A DNA stretch of 64,000 nucleotides from Nonomuraea endophytica (GTDB taxonomy: Bacteria; Actinomycetota; Actinomycetes; Streptosporangiales; Streptosporangiaceae): contig NZ_JACHIN010000001.1 of NCBI RefSeq assembly GCF_014203235.1, positions 248,001 to 312,000 on the forward strand, given 5' to 3'. A program made the position numbers and the translations under genes. The notes below the pieces were generated by a model. It saw nothing but the letters and a program-made list of their open reading frames with translations, did no database searches and was not told where the DNA came from. Below are positions 57,468-64,000 of this stretch, one piece after another. How positions within the stretch are numbered: the stretch's first letter is position 1; every line of letters begins with the position of its first letter.

Positions 57468-58666
57468 TTTCCGACTTTGGATGGAGCCGTCCGCACCCTC
57501 GGACGGATGCGGGGCCACCCCGCCGGTCCGTAGCGTCACGGACATGACCACCACGGCGCCGGCTTTAAGGCGCATCCATGAGATCGACGCCGTCCGCGGC
57601 TTCGCGCTGGGCGGCATCCTCGTCGCGAACATCAGCTTCTTCGCCGACCCCGGGCTGTCCGTGGCCATCTCCAGCATGGACTTCAACCGCGACCCGGTGA
57701 GCCTGACGGTCCAGACGCTGGTGCTGACGAAGTTCTACGTCATCTTCTCGTTCATGTTCGGCTACTCCTTCACGATGCAGATGCGCTCGTGGGGCGAGAA
57801 GGTCAAGCCGCGGATGCTCCGCCGCTGCCTCGGGTTGTTCCTGCTCGGCGTCACCCAGGGCATCCTGTTCTGGATCGGCGACATCCTCACGCTCTACGCC
57901 GCGCTCGGCCTGATCCTGCTGGCGCTGCGCAACGTCCGGCCGAGAACCGCCGTCAAGATCGGCTGCTGGATCATCGGCGTCATGTCGGCGATCTGGCTCA
58001 TCCTCGCCGGGCTGACCATGCTCGACCCCTCGGCCGGCGTGACGACGCCGCCCGACCCCGCCGTCATGGCCGCCGCGCAGGCGCAGGTCACCGGCAGCCC
58101 GCTGAGCTTCCTGCAGTTCCAGCTGCAGACCTACCCGATGCTGGCGGCGTTCGTCTGGTTCGGCCAGGGCCCGATGGCGATGGCGTTGTTCCTGTTCGGC
58201 ATGGCCGCGGGCAAGTCGCGGCTGCTGGAGGACCGCGAGCGCTGGGCGCGCCTCGCACCGCGCGTCCTCTGGATCGGGTACGGCGTCGGCCTCCCGGCAG
58301 CCGTCTTCTTCACCTGGTCCAGCCACGACGAGGGCGCGCTGCAACTCGTCGGCCTGGCGCTCAACAACATCCTGTCCCTGCCCTTGGCCGCCGCGTACGT
58401 GGTGACGCTCCTGCTGCTCGTGCGGCGGCTGCCGGCCGTCGGCGCCGCGCTCGCCCCGGCGGGCCGGGCCGCCGCCTCCAACTACATCGGGCAGTCCATC
58501 CTGCAGTGCCTCGTCTTCACCGGGTACGGGCTGGCGCTCGGCGGCAGGCTGACGCCGATCGCGGTGATCGGCGTCGCCGCGGCGATCTACACGGTTCTGC
58601 TGCTGCTGAGCGCCTGGTGGATGCGTCACCACCGCTACGGCCCGATCGAACGGGTCCTGCGGGGGT

Positions 58667-61288
<2,622 letters not shown>

Positions 61289-61356
61289 GTTTCGAAGGGT
61301 ACAGAGTGCCCGTGAACGAGCGCAGACCGGTCTCACCTAATGGACTAGACCACTGC

Positions 61357-62922
61357 TCACGTGGGACGGGACACCGCGGCCAGCACCTCGGGCATGCGCG
61401 CGTGACCCACCGTGGCCGCCAGCCTCCGGCCGAAGTACTCGACCGCGAGGCCGTACGGCAGGGCCGCCACGCTCACCCACGCCACCCCGAACAGCACCGG
61501 CAGCACCAGCGGCAGGCTCAGCCCGGCGATGCCGATCATGGCGGCGAACGACCCGGCGAACGCCTGCCCGCCCTGGCCCGGGGCGGCGCCGGTGAAGGCG
61601 TTGAGCCGGTCGGGCACCGTGTACGGCAGGATCACGCTGGTCATGGAGGCCACGCCTAGGCCCACGCCGTACACGCCCCATGCGGTCAGGGCGGCGGGCA
61701 GGATGGCCGACGGCGTGCCCGCGAACAGGGAGACGGCCACGGTCATGAGGGCCAGCAGGGGCAGCGCGATGAGCGCCGCGGCCAGATGCCGTCCGGCCAG
61801 GTCGGTGCGCAGGCCGCGCTCGTCGCCGAACGCGACCGTGTTCATCCACAGGGAGCGGCCGTCGATGCCGAAGGCGTTGCACGACTGCAGCGCGAGCATC
61901 AGCGCGCCCAGGCACGCGGGCCCGATCACCAGCGGCAGGCCGCCGCCCCCGCCGGACTGACCGGTGATGGAGAAGGCGATCACGCCGGTGACCACGATGG
62001 AGGCGAACCAGCCGACGCGGAAGCGCGGGTCGCGGCGGATGTACTTGAGCTCCTTGGTGACCACGGCGGCGAGCGGGCCGTCGGGCAGGAAGCGGTCGAC
62101 GATCCCGCTGGAGCGGCGGACCGAGGCCGACTGGGTGGAGGCGTCCGCGGTGACGAGCGCGTGGGCCAGCGCCTTGATCCAGAGCCAGCCGATCAGGACC
62201 ACGAGCACCGCGAGGACGAGCAGTTCTGCCAGGCCGATCAGGCCGCCGTCGGCGATGGCGTGGGCGGCCAGGCCGGGCGGCGTCCAGCGGAGCACTCCCG
62301 CGGTGCTGGTGATGAGCGCGACCGGGTCGCCGAGCCCCCGGTTGGCGATGAGGTTGGGCAACTGGAACAGCAGCACCGCGAAGATGGCCGCCACGGCCAG
62401 CGCGTCCCGGCCGCGACGCGAGCGCAGCGCGCCCGAAAGGGCCGTGGTGATCAGCCTGGAGGTGACCAGGCAGAGGGCGAACTGCAGGAACACCGCCCCG
62501 ATCCCGACGAGCACGCCGCCGATCCCGCTCGCCAGCCCGACCAGCGCGCCGATCGTGATGATCAGGGTGGCGGCGGGCCAGACGCCGGTCGCGGAGGCGG
62601 CGAACATGCCGACGGCCAGCCGCCCCGTGCGCAGGGGGAACAGCGAGAGCCTGGCCGGGTCGAGCGTGTCGTCCAGCCCGAACGCCAGCAGCGGGACGAT
62701 CGCCCAGCCGATCCAGAACATCGTGAACGCGAGAATGGCCAGGTCGGTGGCCATCGCGGGCTCGGCAAGACGCAGCAGGCTCATCAGCAGGAACCCGAGA
62801 GCCGCCACCGCGATCGCGGCGAGCAGGGTGAAGACGAAGCCCAGCTTGCGCGCGAGGTCCCCGCGCAGGTTCCCGGCGACCAGCCGCAGCTTGAGCCGCG
62901 CGAACAGCAGCGCCGTGCTCAC
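61357..62922 (-). CDS. ABC transporter permease
   Basis: The 521-residue protein has 12 or more membrane segments and begins (V)[21 protein letters not shown] central cytoplasmic stretch ([21 protein letters not shown]) lies between two membrane halves and is typical of ABC-2-like exporter permeases that pair with a separate ATPase. The start is GTG at 62922, overlapping the ATPase stop (GTGA). Gene pairs of this kind export antibiotics, lipids or unknown metabolites. No substrate is indicated. Confidence 0.88.
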   Translation of the reverse strand: MSTALLFARLKLRLVAGNLRGDLARKLGFVFTLLAAIAVAALGFLLMSLLRLAEPAMATDLAILAFTMFWIGWAIVPLLAFGLDDTLDPARLSLFPLRTGRLAVGMFAASATGVWPAATLIITIGALVGLASGIGGVLVGIGAVFLQFALCLVTSRLITTALSGALRSRRGRDALAVAAIFAVLLFQLPNLIANRGLGDPVALITSTAGVLRWTPPGLAAHAIADGGLIGLAELLVLAVLVVLIGWLWIKALAHALVTADASTQSASVRRSSGIVDRFLPDGPLAAVVTKELKYIRRDPRFRVGWFASIVVTGVIAFSITGQSGGGGGLPLVIGPACLGALMLALQSCNAFGIDGRSLWMNTVAFGDERGLRTDLAGRHLAAALIALPLLALMTVAVSLFAGTPSAILPAALTAWGVYGVGLGVASMTSVILPYTVPDRLNAFTGAAPGQGGQAFAGSFAAMIGIAGLSLPLVLPVLFGVAWVSVAALPYGLAVEYFGRRLAATVGHARMPEVLAAVSRPT

Positions 62923-63722
62923 CGCTCACCACCGGCGCTCGGGCTCTCCTCCGCCGCGGCACCGTTGGCGCCGAGCCAGGTCAGGCCCGCGTCACCGGCC
63001 CGCTTCGGGCCGCCGACGAGGTCGAGGAAGGCCTGGTTGAGCGTACGGTCCCCGCGTACCTGGGCCAGCGGGCCCTGGGCCACGATGTGACCGGCGCTCA
63101 TCACCGACACCCAGTCGCACAGCCGCTCCACCAGGTCCATGACGTGGCTGGAGAAGATGACCGTCGAGCCGGAGGCGGTGAAGCGCTGGAGCACGTCGGT
63201 CAGCGTGTTGGCGCTGACCGGGTCGACGCCCTCGAACGGCTCGTCCAGGAACAGCACCGACGGGTTGTGCAGCAGCGCGGCGGCCAGGCCGATCTTCTTG
63301 CGCATGCCGGTGGAGTAGTCGACGACGAGCTTGTCGGCGGCCTCGCGCAGGTCCATGACGCCGAGCAGTTCCTCGGTGCGCTGCTCGACCTCGGCCATGG
63401 GGATGGCGCGCAGCCGTCCGTTGTAGTGGAGCAGCTCGCGGCCGGACAGCCGCTCGAACAGCCGCAGGCCCTCCGGCAGCACGCCGACCCTGGCCTTGAC
63501 CTGGACCGGATCTCGCCAGACGTCCAGGCCGTCGATCACCGCCCGGCCGCCGTCCGGACGCAGCAGTCCGGTGATCATGCTGAGTGTGGTGGTCTTGCCC
63601 GCGCCGTTGGGCCCGACCAGGCCGGCGAAGCTTCCCGCCGGCACCACCAGGTCCACTCCCGCGACCGCGATCTGCTGGCCGTAGCGCTTGAAGAGCCCCT
63701 GCGTGTGAACCGCCTCCGTCAT
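62919..63722 (-). CDS. ABC transporter ATP-binding protein
   Basis: The 267-residue ATPase has Walker [16 protein letters not shown], the signature [16 protein letters not shown], Walker [16 protein letters not shown] and the switch histidine in [12 protein letters not shown]. It would energise the permease encoded immediately downstream. The last 30 residues after LGANG are low complexity. It is divergent from the acyl-CoA carboxylase gene, with 36 bases between start codons. Confidence 0.95.
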   Translation of the reverse strand: MTEAVHTQGLFKRYGQQIAVAGVDLVVPAGSFAGLVGPNGAGKTTTLSMITGLLRPDGGRAVIDGLDVWRDPVQVKARVGVLPEGLRLFERLSGRELLHYNGRLRAIPMAEVEQRTEELLGVMDLREAADKLVVDYSTGMRKKIGLAAALLHNPSVLFLDEPFEGVDPVSANTLTDVLQRFTASGSTVIFSSHVMDLVERLCDWVSVMSAGHIVAQGPLAQVRGDRTLNQAFLDLVGGPKRAGDAGLTWLGANGAAAEESPSAGGER

Positions 63723-63758
63723 GGATCCAGCCTAGAAGGAGGGATTAACCTTCTGGGC

Positions 63759-64000
63759 ATGAGTGCTGCTGAGGAATTGCCGGAACTGCCGGATATTCAC
63801 ACCACCGCCGGCAAGATCGCCGACCTTGAGCGCCGGCTGGACGAGGCCGCGCACGCCGGGTCGGCGGCGGCGGTGGAAAAGCAGCACGCCAAGGGCAAGA
63901 TGACCGCGCGCGAGCGGGTTGTAGCGCTTTTGGATGAGGGTTCGTTCGTGGAGTTCGACGAGTTCGCGCGGCACCGCTCGACGATGTTCGGGCTGGAGGG
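63759..64000 (+). CDS. Acyl-CoA (propionyl/acetyl-CoA) carboxylase beta subunit, N-terminal part
   Basis: The frame runs from ATG 63759 to the window edge (80 residues). [40 protein letters not shown] and [11 protein letters not shown] are the conserved N-terminus of AccD/PccB carboxyltransferase subunits. It would transfer a carboxyl group from biotin to acetyl- or propionyl-CoA; the biotin ligase is encoded at 50750. GAAGGAGG lies about 16 bases upstream, rather far for a ribosome-binding site. The rest of the gene is outside the window. Confidence 0.92.
   Translation, partial: MSAAEELPELPDIHTTAGKIADLERRLDEAAHAGSAAAVEKQHAKGKMTARERVVALLDEGSFVEFDEFARHRSTMFGLE

Overview
This window looks like chromosomal DNA of a high-GC Gram-positive actinomycete, most likely in or near the Streptosporangiaceae (Nonomuraea/Streptosporangium type). 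That placement is an inference from very high GC, frequent GTG/TTG starts, GTGA/ATGA start-stop overlaps, a mycothiol-dependent formaldehyde dehydrogenase, a deazaflavin (F420)-type oxidoreductase and a DtxR/IdeR-type iron box. No tRNA, rRNA, CRISPR array, prophage or insertion sequence was seen.

Positions 1-38,500 are dominated by cell-envelope glycopolymer genes. At the left are a GT4 glycosyltransferase cut by the window edge, two paralogous flippase-like membrane proteins (1010-1906 and 5071-6096), a methyltransferase, an SPFH/zinc-ribbon pair, further GT4/GT2 enzymes, a secreted protein with two FtsX-type extracellular domains, and two large GT-C-like membrane proteins. LytR-CpsA-Psr proteins (13090-14709 and 29405-30859), which normally attach polymers to peptidoglycan, bracket an acyltransferase, a glycosyltransferase, an ECF sigma/anti-sigma pair and the core of the window.

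That core (20331-28343) is a compact set of CDP-polyol genes: a glycerol-1-phosphate-dehydrogenase-like enzyme, a sugar/alcohol-phosphate nucleotidyltransferase, two CDP-alcohol phosphatidyltransferases (one fused to a degenerate nucleotidyltransferase domain, one lacking the last aspartate of the usual catalytic motif), an IspD-SDR fusion resembling CDP-ribitol synthases, and a TagF-like polyol-phosphate polymerase carrying its own membrane domain. Together they suggest a teichoic-acid-like or phosphoglycolipid pathway whose product cannot be read from sequence. It is the best candidate here for an undescribed system.

Positions 30,900-43,800 are mixed housekeeping and accessory genes: STAS, GNAT and luciferase-like oxidoreductase genes in a row, a lipoprotein, a TetR regulator with a perfect palindromic operator, acyl-CoA dehydrogenase, UDP-glucose dehydrogenase, an L7/L12-like membrane protein, a pair of 5'-truncated head-to-head pseudogenes that looks like a deletion scar, an orphan SecD P1-head protein, purE-purK, and a lipoprotein with a 15-bp minisatellite. 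Positions 43,900-64,000 hold GtrA, a two-component system with spaced direct repeats upstream, bacterioferritin and its ferredoxin under an iron box, mycothiol-linked detoxification, an adenylate cyclase, birA, a molybdopterin oxidoreductase with fdhD, an epoxide hydrolase and an MFS exporter sharing an operator-like element, ppc, an ABC exporter, and the start of an acyl-CoA carboxylase beta subunit.
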